The notes: generated by a model not told the origin, from the sequence alone. Numbered from the stretch's first letter, positions 55,742 through 64,000 are shown. The stretch: DNA of 64,000 nt from Azospirillum sp. RU38E (GCF_900188385.1 NZ_FZOI01000001.1:682001-746000), one strand, 5' to 3'. Made by a program: numbers and translations.

Positions 55742-57007
55742 ATGCGCCGCGTTGTCATCACCGGTCTCGGTCTCGTCACCCCGCTGGGGGTGGGCGTGCA
55801 GACCAATTGGGATCGCCTGATCGCAGGCCAGTCGGGTATCCGTACCATCCAGGGGTTCGATATTTCGGACCTTCCCTGCAAGATCGCGGGCCAGGTGCCG
55901 CGCGGTGATGGCACCGACGGCACGCTGAACCTCGATCTCTTCATTCCGCCCAAGGAACAGAAGAAGATGGACGACTTCATCATGTTCGCCATTGCGGCGG
56001 CAGATGAAGCCATCAAGGACAGCGGCTGGAAGCCCAGCACCGAGGAAGAGTTCGAGCGGACCGGCGTGACCGTCGGCTCCGGCATCGGCGGCCTTCCCGG
56101 CATCTATGAAACGTCGCTGCTGCTGGCCGAAAAGGGTCCGCGCCGCGTTTCGCCCTTCTTCATCCCTTCCTGCCTGATCAATCTGGCCTCCGGCCATATT
56201 TCGATCATGCATGGCTATAAGGGCCCGAACCATGCGGTGGTCACCGCCTGTTCCACGGGTGCCCATTCCATCGGCGACGCCGCGCGCATGATCGCGCTGG
56301 ATGATGCCGATGTGATGGTGGCCGGCGGGGCGGAGGGTGCCTGCAGCCGCCTGGGCATTGCCGGTTTTGCCGCGGCCCGCGCGCTGTCCACCGCCTATAA
56401 CGACACGCCTGAAAAGGGCAGCCGCCCCTATGACAAGGGCCGTGACGGTTTCGTCATGGGCGAGGGCGCCGGCGTCGTGGTGCTGGAAGAGCTGGAACAC
56501 GCCAAGAAGCGTGGCGCCAAGATTTACGGCGAAGTGGTCGGCTACGGCATGTCCGGCGATGCTTATCACATCACCTCCCCGTCGGAAGATGGCAATGGCG
56601 GCTTCCGCTCCATGCGCATGGCGCTGAAGCGGGCTGGCCTGAACCCGGACGAGGTGGATTACATCAACGCGCACGGCACCTCCACGCCGCTGGGCGACAT
56701 GATCGAGCTGGGGGCCGTGAAGCGGCTGTTCGGCAATGATCTGGCCGGTGCTTCCATGTCCTCCACCAAGTCGGCCATCGGCCACCTGCTGGGGGCTGCG
56801 GGTGCGGTGGAAGCCATTTACTCCGTGCTGTCGATCCGCGATCAGGTGGTTCCGCCCACCCTGAACCTGGAAAACCCGGATGATGGGACCGAGGGTGCCG
56901 ATCTGGTGCCCAAGGTGGCGAAGGAACGCAAGGTCCGGGCTGCGCTGTCCAACAGCTTCGGCTTTGGTGGCACCAACGCCTCCCTGGTGTTCAAGGCCTT
57001 CTCTTAA
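55742..57007 (+). CDS. fabF: Beta-ketoacyl-ACP synthase II
   Basis: 421-aa condensing enzyme. RRVVITGLGLVTPLGVGVQ, active-site Cys in VVTACSTGAHSIGDA, and the two histidines in NAHGTSTPLGD and KSAIGHLLGAAGAVEA. C-terminal NSFGFGGTNASLVF. Followed by a strong terminator. Confidence 0.97.
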   Translation: MRRVVITGLGLVTPLGVGVQTNWDRLIAGQSGIRTIQGFDISDLPCKIAGQVPRGDGTDGTLNLDLFIPPKEQKKMDDFIMFAIAAADEAIKDSGWKPSTEEEFERTGVTVGSGIGGLPGIYETSLLLAEKGPRRVSPFFIPSCLINLASGHISIMHGYKGPNHAVVTACSTGAHSIGDAARMIALDDADVMVAGGAEGACSRLGIAGFAAARALSTAYNDTPEKGSRPYDKGRDGFVMGEGAGVVVLEELEHAKKRGAKIYGEVVGYGMSGDAYHITSPSEDGNGGFRSMRMALKRAGLNPDEVDYINAHGTSTPLGDMIELGAVKRLFGNDLAGASMSSTKSAIGHLLGAAGAVEAIYSVLSIRDQVVPPTLNLENPDDGTEGADLVPKVAKERKVRAALSNSFGFGGTNASLVFKAFS

Positions 57008-57023
57008 GGCCGCCAGCAACGAT

Positions 57024-57053
57024 AAGGGCGGGCCGTCATGGCCCGCCCTTTTT
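57024..57053 (+). terminator. Terminator of fabF
   Basis: AAGGGCGGGCC (57024-57034) / GGCCCGCCCTT (57040-57050) with a 5-nt loop and TTTTTG after. It overlaps the first ATG in the mltG reading frame. Confidence 0.88.
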
Positions 57054-57109
57054 GTTTCAAGGGGCCGGCATGGTGTTCGGCCCTGTTCCAGCCAGAGCCA
57101 GCCGCTTTG

Positions 57110-58135
57110 ACCGAACCCGATTCCCCCGCTCCCAACTCCCCCCAGAAGCAGCGCCGGCCGTTTCGTTGGCTGTTGTGGTTTGGAGTCATTGTTCTGCTGC
57201 TGTCGGCAATGGCAGGCGGGGCCGGTCTTTATGGCTGGCAGCGTTACACCGGCCCTGGCCCGCTGGTGGCGGACAAGGCGCTGGTCATCCCGCGTGGCAG
57301 TGGCGTGGCCGCCATTTCGCGTCAGCTGGCAGAGGCCGGGATTACCCGCCACCCGCTGGAATTGGCTATCGCCATGCGCCTGCGACGCGATGGGGCGGGC
57401 TTGCGAGCCGGGGAATATGCTTTTCCCGCCGGCATCAGCCTGAAAGCGGCGATTGAGCTGATCCTCAGCGGCAAGACGGTGGTGCGGCGCTTCACCGTGC
57501 CGGAGGGTCTCACCGCCTGGCAGATTGTCGAGCTGCTGAAGGCCGATCCGGCCCTTTCCGGCGATGTGGCCGCAGTGCCGGCGGAAGGCAGCTTGCTGCC
57601 GGAGACCTATCACTATTCCTATGGCGATGCGCGGGCCGATCTGCTGGCCCGGATGCAGACGGACATGGCCAAGGCGCTGGAAAAGCTGTGGGCCGAGCGT
57701 GCGCCCGACCTGCCGATTATGTCCAAGGAGCAGGCCGTCATCCTGGCCTCAGTGGTGGAGAAAGAGACGGGTGTGGCGGCAGAGCGCCCCCGCGTGGCCG
57801 GTGTCTTCATCAACCGGCTGCGCCAGGGCATGAAGCTGCAATCCGACCCCACCATCATCTATGCCCTGTCGCAGGGCAAGGGCAGCATCGACCGGGCGCT
57901 GACCCGCGCCGACTGGAAGCTGGACAGCCCCTATAACACCTACATGGTCGATGGCCTGCCCGTCGGCCCCATCGCCAATCCGGGTTTGTTGTCGCTGCAG
58001 GCAGTGCTGAAACCGGAAGCCAACCGCTATCTCTATTTCGTTGCCGATGGCACGGGCGGCCACGCCTTTGCGGAGACGCTGGACCAGCATAACCGCAACG
58101 TCGTGCAATGGCGCAAGGTGCGTGACGGGGAGTAG
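57110..58135 (+). CDS. mltG: Endolytic murein transglycosylase MltG (YceG)
   Basis: 341-aa inner-membrane enzyme that cuts glycan strands near their growing end. One span (about 20-45: WLLWFGVIVLLLSAMAGGAG). LysM-like region. Catalytic Glu in ASVVEKETGVAAERP, then GMKLQSDPTIIYAL and DSPYNTYMVDGLPVGPIANPG. The in-frame ATG at 57038 lies inside the fabF terminator, so I use TTG 57110, where the MltG-like Pro-rich N-terminus begins. Confidence 0.92.
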   Translation, partial: TEPDSPAPNSPQKQRRPFRWLLWFGVIVLLLSAMAGGAGLYGWQRYTGPGPLVADKALVIPRGSGVAAISRQLAEAGITRHPLELAIAMRLRRDGAGLRAGEYAFPAGISLKAAIELILSGKTVVRRFTVPEGLTAWQIVELLKADPALSGDVAAVPAEGSLLPETYHYSYGDARADLLARMQTDMAKALEKLWAERAPDLPIMSKEQAVILASVVEKETGVAAERPRVAGVFINRLRQGMKLQSDPTIIYALSQGKGSIDRALTRADWKLDSPYNTYMVDGLPVGPIANPGLLSLQAVLKPEANRYLYFVADGTGGHAFAETLDQHNRNVVQWRKVRDGE

Positions 58136-58154
58136 TCTATATCTTGATATAGAC
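58135..58154. promoter_or_regulatory. Palindromic vapBC operator
   Basis: GTCTATATC (58135-58143) and GATATAGAC (58146-58154) are perfect 9-bp arms around TT, immediately after the mltG stop and 45 bp before the vapB ATG. AbrB-type VapB proteins usually bind such TATATC-type palindromes to repress their own operon. Confidence 0.7.
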
Positions 58155-58199
58155 ACACTGCTTTCATATGCTGGTGACAGCGGCTGGAAGGGGTGTGCC

Positions 58200-58460
58200 A
58201 TGGTTCATATTGCCAAGCTGTTCAGCAATGGCGGCAGTCAGGCGGTACGCCTGCCCGCCGCTTATCGCTTCGACGGGGCTTCTGAGGTCTATATCCGGCA
58301 AGATCCCGCGACGGGTGACGTCATTCTCTCTCGGCGTCCGCAGGATTGGAGCGGCTTTATTGAAGCGCTTGCCGACACGCCGGTGCCGGATGATTTTCTG
58401 ACGGAACGCCGAACGTCCCCTGTTGCCGTCCGCGATCCTTTTAACGGTTGGCATGAATGA
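58200..58460 (+). CDS. vapB: VapB-type antitoxin (SpoVT-AbrB fold)
   Basis: 86-aa antitoxin. N-terminal HIAKLFSNGGSQAVRLPAAYRF is the typical VapB AbrB-fold DNA-binding domain. The acidic C-terminus (FIEALADTPVPDDF) should neutralise VapC. Stop overlaps the vapC start (ATGA). A 20-bp palindrome upstream is the likely operator. Confidence 0.9.
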   Translation: MVHIAKLFSNGGSQAVRLPAAYRFDGASEVYIRQDPATGDVILSRRPQDWSGFIEALADTPVPDDFLTERRTSPVAVRDPFNGWHE

Positions 58461-58858
58461 CCGGCTTCATGCTGGATACCAACATCGTTGGGCATATGGT
58501 GCGCGGCCATCCCGTGGTCATGCGGCATGTGACGGCGCGTCCTATGTCGCAACTGTTCCTCTCGGTCATTACAGAGGCTGAATTGCTTTATGGCCTTGCC
58601 AAGCGGCCAGAGGCCGTAAAGCTCCACCGGCTTGTTAGCGAGTTGCTGCTGCGGCTGGAAGTGTTGCCCTGGGACCGTGAGGCAGCCGTCACCTATGGTC
58701 AGATGCGGGCAGGGCTGGAGGCGCGGGGTTTCACCCTTGGCCTCGCCGACCAGATGATCGCCGCCCATGCCCTTTCCCGTCAGATGATCTTGATCAGCAA
58801 TGACCAGGCATTTGGCAGAATGGAGAAGCTGTCGCTTCAGGACTGGACAAAACCCTGA
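58457..58858 (+). CDS. vapC: VapC-type PIN-domain ribonuclease toxin
   Basis: 133-aa PIN nuclease. Acidic active-site residues Asp7 (FMLDTNIVG), Glu42 (TEAELLYG), Asp98 (LADQMIAAHAL) and Asp116 (ISNDQAFG) are all in place. VapC toxins cut tRNA or rRNA. Forms a type II toxin-antitoxin pair with the upstream gene; ends at a 13-bp-stem terminator. Confidence 0.92.
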   Translation: MTGFMLDTNIVGHMVRGHPVVMRHVTARPMSQLFLSVITEAELLYGLAKRPEAVKLHRLVSELLLRLEVLPWDREAAVTYGQMRAGLEARGFTLGLADQMIAAHALSRQMILISNDQAFGRMEKLSLQDWTKP

Positions 58859-58873
58859 GCCAGCCGAAAAGAA

Positions 58874-58903
58874 AACGGCGCCAGGGTTGCCCCTGGCGCC
58901 GTT
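58874..58903. terminator. Bidirectional terminator between vapC and tkt
   Basis: Perfect 13-bp stem AACGGCGCCAGGG (58874-58886) / CCCTGGCGCCGTT (58891-58903) with a TTGC loop and A/T flanks on both sides. Confidence 0.85.
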
Positions 58904-58931
58904 GCTCTTTCAACCCCGTCAGGGCCGGCTG

Positions 58932-60929
58932 TTACAGCCGGCTCTTGGCGGCGGCGACCACGGCGTCCACCGTGATGCCGAAATGGTTGTACAGTTCCTG
59001 GTACGGGCCGGATTCGCCAAAGCCCGGCATGCCGATGAAGATGCCATCTTCACCCAGCCAGCGGTCCCAGCCCAGACGCACCATGGCTTCCACGCCGATG
59101 CGCACCGTGCCGCGGCCCAGCACCTCGGCCCGGTATTCGTCCGACTGTTCGGCGAACAGTTCCCAGGACGGCATGGAGACGACGGCGGTGCCGATGCCGG
59201 CGGCCTGCAGGCGGTCGCGGGCTTCCACGGCCAGGGCCACTTCCGAACCGGTGGCCAGCAGGGTAACCTTGCGGGCACCTTCGGCTTCGCGCAGCACATA
59301 GGCACCCTTGGCGGTCAGGTTCTCTTCGCTGTAATCCGGGCGCAGGGTCGGCAGGTTCTGGCGGGTCAGCGCCAGTACCGACGGACGGTTGCGGCTGGCC
59401 AGCGCGATCTGCCAGGCTTCGGCCGTTTCCACCGCATCACCGGGGCGGAAGACCAGCAGGTTGGGGATGGCGCGCAGCGCGGCCATGTGCTCGACCGGCT
59501 GGTGGGTCGGGCCATCTTCGCCCAGGCCGATGCTGTCATGCGTCATCACATAGATGACACGGGTCTTCATCAGCGCCGAGAGGCGGATGGCCGGGCGGCA
59601 ATAGTCGGAGAAGCACAGGAACGTGCCGGAGAACGGGATCACGCCGCCATGCAGCGCCATGCCGTTCATGGCGGCGGCCATGCCATGCTCACGGATACCG
59701 TAATGGATGTAGCGGCCGGACCAATTGTCCTTCTGCACGCCCGCCGCACCCTTGGCACGGGTATTGTTGGAACCGGTCAGGTCGGCGGAACCGCCCATCA
59801 GTTCCGGCACCAGCGGCACCACCGCATCCAGCGTATTGCCGGAAGCCAGACGGGTGGCGATGTTCGGCTTGGTCTCGATCACTGCCTTCTTGTGCGCCAG
59901 CAAGGCGGCCTGTGCCTCCACCGGGATCTCGCCGGCGATGGCGGCCTTGAAGGCCAGACGCTGTTCGCTGCGGGCCAGACGCTTCACCCAGGCGTCAGCC
60001 TCAACGGCACCGCGGTTGCCCAGGGCGCGCCAGGCGTTCAGGATGGCATCGGGAATTTCGAACGGGGCGTGCGGCCAGTTCAGGTTGGCACGCGCGCCTT
60101 CGATCTCCTTGGCGCCCAGCGGGGAGCCGTGGGAAGAGGCGGTGTTGGCCTTGGTCGGCGCGCCATAGCCGATGGTGGTGCGGCAGGCGATCAGCGACGG
60201 CGCTTCGGTCGTGCGGGCATATTCGATCGCGGCGGCAATCGCCTTGGGATCATGGCCGTCAATTTCCTGCACGTCCCAGTTATAGGCGCGGAAACGGGCC
60301 AGATTGTCATCGCTGAAGGAAACGCTGGTAGCGCCGTCGATGCTGATCTTGTTGTCGTCCCACAGCACGATCAGCTTGGACAGGGCCAGATGGCCGGCCA
60401 AGGAGGCTGCTTCGTGGCTGATGCCTTCCTGCAGGTCGCCGTCCGAGGCGATGACATAGGTGAAATGGTTCACCAGATCATCGCCGAAACGGGAATGCAT
60501 GATGCGTTCGGCCATGGCCATGCCGACAGCGGTGGCAATACCCTGGCCCAGCGGGCCGGTGGTGGTCTCAATCCCGCCACCATAACCATATTCCGGGTGG
60601 CCGGCCGTGCGCGAGCCAATCTGGCGGAAGCGCTTCAGTTCCGACAGGGGGAAATCATCATAGCCCGTCAGGTGCAGCAGGCTGTAAAGCAGCATGGAGC
60701 CATGGCCGGCGGACAGCACGAAACGGTCACGGTCGGCCCAGCTGGGGCGCTTCGGGTCAAACTTCAGGAACTTCGTAAACAGCACCGTCGCCACATCGGC
60801 CATGCCCATCGGCATACCAGGGTGCCCGGACTTGGCGGCTTCCACCGCGTCCATGGAAAGGGCGCGGATGGCGTTGGCGAGATCGGCGTGCGAGACGCCT
60901 TCGATCAGATCAGACGGTGCGGAAGACAT
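58932..60929 (-). CDS. tkt: Transketolase
   Basis: 665-aa thiamine-diphosphate enzyme that moves two-carbon units between sugar phosphates. [36 protein letters not shown], ThDP/Mg motif [20 protein letters not shown] through [24 protein letters not shown] in the pyrimidine domain. Complete, normal length. Confidence 0.97.
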   Translation of the reverse strand: MSSAPSDLIEGVSHADLANAIRALSMDAVEAAKSGHPGMPMGMADVATVLFTKFLKFDPKRPSWADRDRFVLSAGHGSMLLYSLLHLTGYDDFPLSELKRFRQIGSRTAGHPEYGYGGGIETTTGPLGQGIATAVGMAMAERIMHSRFGDDLVNHFTYVIASDGDLQEGISHEAASLAGHLALSKLIVLWDDNKISIDGATSVSFSDDNLARFRAYNWDVQEIDGHDPKAIAAAIEYARTTEAPSLIACRTTIGYGAPTKANTASSHGSPLGAKEIEGARANLNWPHAPFEIPDAILNAWRALGNRGAVEADAWVKRLARSEQRLAFKAAIAGEIPVEAQAALLAHKKAVIETKPNIATRLASGNTLDAVVPLVPELMGGSADLTGSNNTRAKGAAGVQKDNWSGRYIHYGIREHGMAAAMNGMALHGGVIPFSGTFLCFSDYCRPAIRLSALMKTRVIYVMTHDSIGLGEDGPTHQPVEHMAALRAIPNLLVFRPGDAVETAEAWQIALASRNRPSVLALTRQNLPTLRPDYSEENLTAKGAYVLREAEGARKVTLLATGSEVALAVEARDRLQAAGIGTAVVSMPSWELFAEQSDEYRAEVLGRGTVRIGVEAMVRLGWDRWLGEDGIFIGMPGFGESGPYQELYNHFGITVDAVVAAAKSRL

Positions 60930-61287
60930 TGCGCGAAGGGCCTTTCATGGGGGCGTCCGCCATGCGTTGGGCGGGCGCCGACATTATCTTGAAGCGCGGA
61001 CCAGCAACAAGCGGGCCCCACCACCCCGGTCCGGCGGTTGAAGCCCCTTTGGAACGGCGGCAAATTGCGGTAACCACCCCCAAGGGTCAAGCCACAGCCA
61101 AGCATGGCCGCTGTTCAATAGGACATGGCGGGCAGCGGAATATCGACGATCTTTCGGCTATGCGACAGGGGCTGTTATTGACGGCAGCAGGCCGCCCCCC
61201 TATCGTTCGCCGCGGCGCCGCCGGAAATGTCGGCGCGGGTGTTGTGGGGCACCTCTCACCGTTCCCTCAGACCAGCTTGAGAGAGTT
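60930..61287. other. Intergenic region between divergent tkt and the coiled-coil gene
   Basis: About 358 bp holding the two divergent promoters. No ORF with convincing codon use. I see no palindrome of more than 8 bp per arm or known RNA motif. Position of both promoters unknown. Confidence 0.5.
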
Positions 61288-62097
61288 TTGCAATTGGATC
61301 GCCTGACCACCGCGTTGCAGCGCCTGGATATGGCCATCGGCCAACTGGACAAGGCCCTGACCAAACGGCTGGAACGGCTGGATAACAGTTCGTCCCTGGA
61401 CAGCACCATGCTGGCCGAATGGACCCGGCTGGAAACCGAAAATGCCCGGCTGACGGAAGAAACCAGCCGCCTGACCCTGGAACGGGATCAGTCGCAGCAG
61501 GCGGCGGCACGCCTGATCGACGAGAATGCCGGGCTGAAAACCACCGCTGATCGGCTGGCGGGGGAGAAGGACCGGCTTCAGCTTCAGTGCTACCAGTTGA
61601 CGCAGACGCTGGAGCAGACGCAGCAGGCGATGGGGCGGCTGACGGTGGAGCTTACCACGCTGAAGGTGGCCGCCGATGGTGTGACTGCGGAGAAGGACCA
61701 GCTTCAGCAGCGGCATGACCAGCTGATACTGGAACTGGCGCAGGCGCAGGAAGCCGTGGCGTCCTTGAAGGAAGAGAACAGCGCGCTGAAGGCAGCCGCC
61801 GACCGGCTGGCCGGGGAGAAGGACGCGCTTCGGCAGCGGCATGACCAGCTGACACTGGAACTGGCGCAGGCACAGGAAGCTGCGGCGCCCTTGAAGGAAG
61901 AGAATAGCACGCTGAAGGCGACCGCCGACCGGCTGGCGGGGGAGAAGGATGCGCTTCAGCAGCAGCATGACAAGCTGCTGCGGGAGCTGGCGCAGGCGCG
62001 CGACGGGGAACGCAGGGCCCAGGATCAGGCGCGCGCCGTGCGGGCCCGGCTGGATGCTGCCATTAACGGCCTGCAGGGCGTGTTGGAGGAAGGTTGA
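61288..62097 (+). CDS. Coiled-coil protein with four 42-residue tandem repeats, coupled to zapA
   Basis: 269-aa all-helical cytoplasmic protein starting at a TTG (61288). Residues 83-250 are four tandem 42-residue units beginning LKTTADRLAG, LKVAADGVTA, LKAAADRLAG, LKATADRLAG. Each is six heptads, and each also recurs at DNA level (126 bp, 61534-62037). No transmembrane part. It ends one base before zapA, whose SD (GGAGGAAGG) lies in its last codons. A ZapB-like or DUF4164-like division scaffold is likely by position; sequence alone does not prove it. Confidence 0.8.
   Translation: MQLDRLTTALQRLDMAIGQLDKALTKRLERLDNSSSLDSTMLAEWTRLETENARLTEETSRLTLERDQSQQAAARLIDENAGLKTTADRLAGEKDRLQLQCYQLTQTLEQTQQAMGRLTVELTTLKVAADGVTAEKDQLQQRHDQLILELAQAQEAVASLKEENSALKAAADRLAGEKDALRQRHDQLTLELAQAQEAAAPLKEENSTLKATADRLAGEKDALQQQHDKLLRELAQARDGERRAQDQARAVRARLDAAINGLQGVLEEG
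61534..62037 (+). repeat. Four 126-bp tandem repeats inside the coiled-coil gene
   Basis: Units at 61534-61659, 61660-61785, 61786-61911 and 61912-62037. Units 2-4 share long identical runs (for example GCCGACCGGCTGGCGGGGGA-type and GCGCAGGC segments), unit 1 is more diverged. Copy number may vary between strains. Confidence 0.8.
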
Positions 62098-62098
62098 G

Positions 62099-62467
62099 AT
62101 GCGGCGGGTCGATTTTACCCTGAATGGGCGCAGCCATTCGCTGAATTGCGAAGATGGGCAGGAAAAGCGGGTCGCTGATCTGGCCGCCTATATCGATACA
62201 AGGATGCGGGAAATCACCGGTGGTGCCGGCGGCAATGATGTGCAGAACCTGCTGGTCACCTGTATGGTGCTGGCGGACGAGTTGCAGGAGGCGCGGGCTG
62301 AGGTGCAGCGGCGGGGGAATGTGGTGACCTTGCCGTCCCTGTCGCAGCCCGCGGCCCCCATTCCGGCCCCGGTTTCCCGTCCATCGGATGATGCTGTGGT
62401 GATTGCTGCCGTCGATGGTTTGGCAAAACGTATAGAAGACATTGCAGCGCGGCTCGAACGCACCTAG
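62099..62467 (+). CDS. zapA: Cell division protein ZapA
   Basis: 122-aa FtsZ-ring stabiliser. VDFTLNGRSHSLNCEDGQEKRVADLAAYID is the ZapA core (shown in part), with LLVTCMVLADELQEARAEVQ as coiled coil. The C-terminus has an extra Pro-rich linker. Translationally coupled to the upstream coiled-coil gene; 6S RNA follows. Confidence 0.93.
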   Translation: MRRVDFTLNGRSHSLNCEDGQEKRVADLAAYIDTRMREITGGAGGNDVQNLLVTCMVLADELQEARAEVQRRGNVVTLPSLSQPAAPIPAPVSRPSDDAVVIAAVDGLAKRIEDIAARLERT

Positions 62468-62478
62468 ATTAGGTAACA

Positions 62479-62643
62479 GGAAGGCTGGCTGCCTGGTGCG
62501 TCAGGCTGCTTTATCCCCGGGGCCGATAATCATTACCTCTGGGGGCTGTCCCTGTCGGCACCGTGGTGCCGGTATATGGCTCCCACCTGCTTGAGCAGGT
62601 CACGAGGGATGGCTTACGCCAACGGCCAAGGTGGCCACCTTCC
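62479..62643 (+). ncRNA. ssrS: 6S RNA
   Basis: Regulatory RNA that mimics an open promoter and binds the sigma70 holoenzyme. It sits between zapA and the cyclo-ligase gene, its usual place. The 5' GGAAGGCTGGC pairs with the 3' GCCACCTTCC to close the stem. The 5' half contains CCCCGGGGCCGATAATCATT and CTGGGGGCTGTCCC, matching the conserved alphaproteobacterial pattern, with the 3' strand GCTCCCACCTGCTTGAGCAGG. Length about 165 nt. Terminator follows. Confidence 0.88.
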
Positions 62644-62657
62644 CACACATCCTGTTG

Positions 62658-62685
62658 AAACGGCCCCGTATATGGGGCCGTTTTG
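62658..62685 (+). terminator. Terminator of 6S RNA
   Basis: AACGGCCCC (62659-62667) / GGGGCCGTT (62674-62682) with a 6-nt loop and following TTTT, 15 nt after the 6S 3' end. Confidence 0.85.
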
Positions 62686-62708
62686 CCATCCAGGCCAAGG
62701 CATTCCCC

Positions 62709-63353
62709 ATGTCCGACAGCGCCCATCCCGTGGACCCGCAGGCCCTTGCCGAGGAGGTGGAGGCCAGCGTTGCCGCCAAGCGGGAGGCACGGCGCACCGC
62801 CCGCGCCACCCGGGCCGCCTGTCACGCGGCGGCGGGCGACGCGGCCGAACAGCTGGCCGGGCGGGTGCATGATCTAGTGGCGCAGCTTTCCCCCACCGGT
62901 CCCGCCACGGTGGCAGGCTATTGGCCCAAGGGGGATGAGCTGGATTTGCGCCCCACGCTGGAGATGCTGGCCCTGGCCGGGCATGGCGTCTGCCTGCCCG
63001 TCGTCTCAGGCGTGGCCTGGCCGCTGCTGTTCCGGCTCTGGCGGCCCGGCCATCCGCTGGTGCCGGGATCGTTCCGCATCATGGAACCCATGGCCGATGC
63101 GCCGCTGGCCCAGCCTTCCATCGTGCTGGTGCCGCTGCTGGCCTTTGACAAGGACGGCTGGCGGCTGGGCTATGGCGGCGGTTTCTATGACCGCACGCTG
63201 GCGGTGTTGCGCGACAGCGCACCGGTGGCGGCGGTGGGTATCGCCTATGCGGGCCAGGAAGTGCCCAGCGTGCCGCGCGACCCGTATGATCAGCAACTGG
63301 ACTGGCTGGTCACGGAAAAAGGGGTGAGCCGGTTCGCCCCCACCCAGCCATAA
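62709..63353 (+). CDS. 5-formyltetrahydrofolate cyclo-ligase
   Basis: 214-aa enzyme that converts 5-formyl-THF to 5,10-methenyl-THF with ATP (YgfA/Fau). Basic KREARRTARATRAACHAAAG near the N-terminus, VAGYWPKGDELDLRP and the ATP/folate motif DGWRLGYGGGFYDRTLA. Start ATG 62709. Downstream of 6S RNA, as in many proteobacteria. Confidence 0.94.
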   Translation: MSDSAHPVDPQALAEEVEASVAAKREARRTARATRAACHAAAGDAAEQLAGRVHDLVAQLSPTGPATVAGYWPKGDELDLRPTLEMLALAGHGVCLPVVSGVAWPLLFRLWRPGHPLVPGSFRIMEPMADAPLAQPSIVLVPLLAFDKDGWRLGYGGGFYDRTLAVLRDSAPVAAVGIAYAGQEVPSVPRDPYDQQLDWLVTEKGVSRFAPTQP

Positions 63354-63385
63354 AAAATACCGGCGGTACGAAAGGCACTGTTCTT

Positions 63386-64000
63386 ATGCGTTTGATTTTC
63401 CTCGGCGATATCGTCGGTCGCAGCGGGCGGGAAGGGGTGCTGCGGCACCTGCCCGCCCTTCGGGAGAAGCTGAAGCCCGATTTCATCGTGGTGAATGGCG
63501 AGAATGCCGCCGGTGGTTTCGGCATCACCGACAAGATCGCGCAGGAACTGTTCGCTGCCGGGGTGGATTGCGTGACACTGGGCAACCATGCCTGGGATCA
63601 GAAGGAATTGCTGTCGCAGATCGACCGCATCCCCCAGCTGGTCCGCCCGATCAACTTCCCCGATGGCACGCCGGGGCGTGGCTATACGGTGCTGCCGGCC
63701 AAGAATGGCCGGCACAAGGTGATGGTGATTAATGCCATGGGCCGTGTCTTCATGGACCCGCTGGATGATCCGTTCCCCCCGGTGGAAAAGCTGCTGCGAA
63801 TCCATCAGCTGGGCGGGGCCCGCATGGGGCCGGCCGGGGTGGATGCCATCATCATGGATTTCCATGGCGAGGCCAGCTCTGAAAAGATGATCATGGGTCA
63901 TGTGCTGGATGGTCGCGCCAGCCTGGTGGTCGGCACCCATTGCCATGTGCCCACCGCCGACCTGCAGATCCTCAATGGCGGCACGGCCTATCAGACGGAT
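63386..64000 (+). CDS. YmdB/TIGR00282-family metallophosphoesterase, 3' end cut by window
   Basis: Calcineurin-like phosphoesterase homologous to Bacillus YmdB (2',3'-cyclic-nucleotide phosphodiesterase). Metal-site motifs RLIFLGDIVGRSGREGV, VVNGENAAGGFGIT, LGNHAWDQKEL, DFHGEASSEKM and VVGTHCHVPTAD are seen. 205 codons are inside the window; the gene continues past 64000. Confidence 0.95.
   Translation, partial: MRLIFLGDIVGRSGREGVLRHLPALREKLKPDFIVVNGENAAGGFGITDKIAQELFAAGVDCVTLGNHAWDQKELLSQIDRIPQLVRPINFPDGTPGRGYTVLPAKNGRHKVMVINAMGRVFMDPLDDPFPPVEKLLRIHQLGGARMGPAGVDAIIMDFHGEASSEKMIMGHVLDGRASLVVGTHCHVPTADLQILNGGTAYQTD

Overview
The window looks like a chromosomal segment from a GC-rich Gram-negative alphaproteobacterium, most likely Rhodospirillales (Azospirillaceae-like). 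This is inferred from gene order and protein character, not from a database search. The clues are the mraZ-rsmH-ftsL-ftsI start of the division/cell-wall cluster, the order folK-rpoZ-rsh-DUF2062-pdxJ-acpS-lepB-rnc-era, the zapA-6S RNA-5-formyltetrahydrofolate cyclo-ligase order, a DUF2336 protein, and fabD-fabG-acpP-fabF-mltG. Almost all of it is housekeeping chromosome. There is no insertion sequence, CRISPR array, tRNA or rRNA that I can support.

Layout. 1-3.4 kb: division operon on the minus strand (mraZ, rsmH, ftsL and a truncated ftsI, each joined by a 4-nt overlap), preceded by a 10-bp-phased array of MraZ boxes and an AT-rich intergenic region. 4.07-5.3 kb: RNase P RNA and an AmpD-type amidase. 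5.4-8.2 kb: VOC protein, EamA transporter and a CAP-domain/RTX-repeat exoprotein. 8.4-13.3 kb: guaB, an AT-rich DUF2971 gene that looks imported, an SpoU-type RNA methyltransferase, three small proteins and ubiX. 13.5-19.3 kb: TPR/2OG-oxygenase, metallo-beta-lactamase-fold hydrolase, TonB-dependent receptor and a YjdM/PhnA protein. 19.3-24.6 kb: a decayed gene, nitroreductase, a QorB/HxlR divergent pair, DUF1810, a YffB-like ArsC protein, a 30-residue membrane microprotein, UDG family 5 and a NYN-domain protein.

24.9-32.9 kb is the alphaproteobacterial core run from folK to era, ending in convergent rpmE. 33-38.4 kb: MsbA-like ABC exporter, a GGE-repeat periplasmic protein divergent from a PiuC-type dioxygenase across a Fur-box-like palindrome, a MarR regulator, a DUF442 phosphatase-like protein and a small membrane protein. 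38.7-43.6 kb: a TonB-ExbB-ExbD-ExbD-TPR energy-transduction operon followed by an orphan TonB C-terminal domain and TatA. 43.6-50.6 kb: DUF2336, Mla-like permease and ATPase, alr, dnaB (with two perfect DnaA boxes upstream) and a cyclopropane synthase. 50.8-53.2 kb: the rpsF-rpsR-rplI operon and a solute-binding-like protein. 53.4-58.1 kb: fatty-acid synthesis genes and mltG. 58.1-60.9 kb: a VapBC module with its palindromic operator, and transketolase. 61.3-64 kb: a 42-residue-repeat coiled-coil protein, zapA, 6S RNA, cyclo-ligase and a truncated YmdB-like phosphoesterase.

Functionally, the window joins peptidoglycan and division genes (ftsI/L, mraZ, amidase, alr, mltG, zapA) with information processing (rnpB, rnc, era, rpoZ, rsh, dnaB, ribosomal proteins, 6S RNA) and lipid synthesis. 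Iron/TonB uptake is a secondary theme (receptor, TonB complex, PiuC with Fur box). I found no convincing large unknown system. The best leads are the repeat coiled-coil gene coupled to zapA, the Fur-box-linked GGE-repeat protein, the DUF2971 insertion, the orphan TonB_C protein, and the precisely phased regulatory sites.
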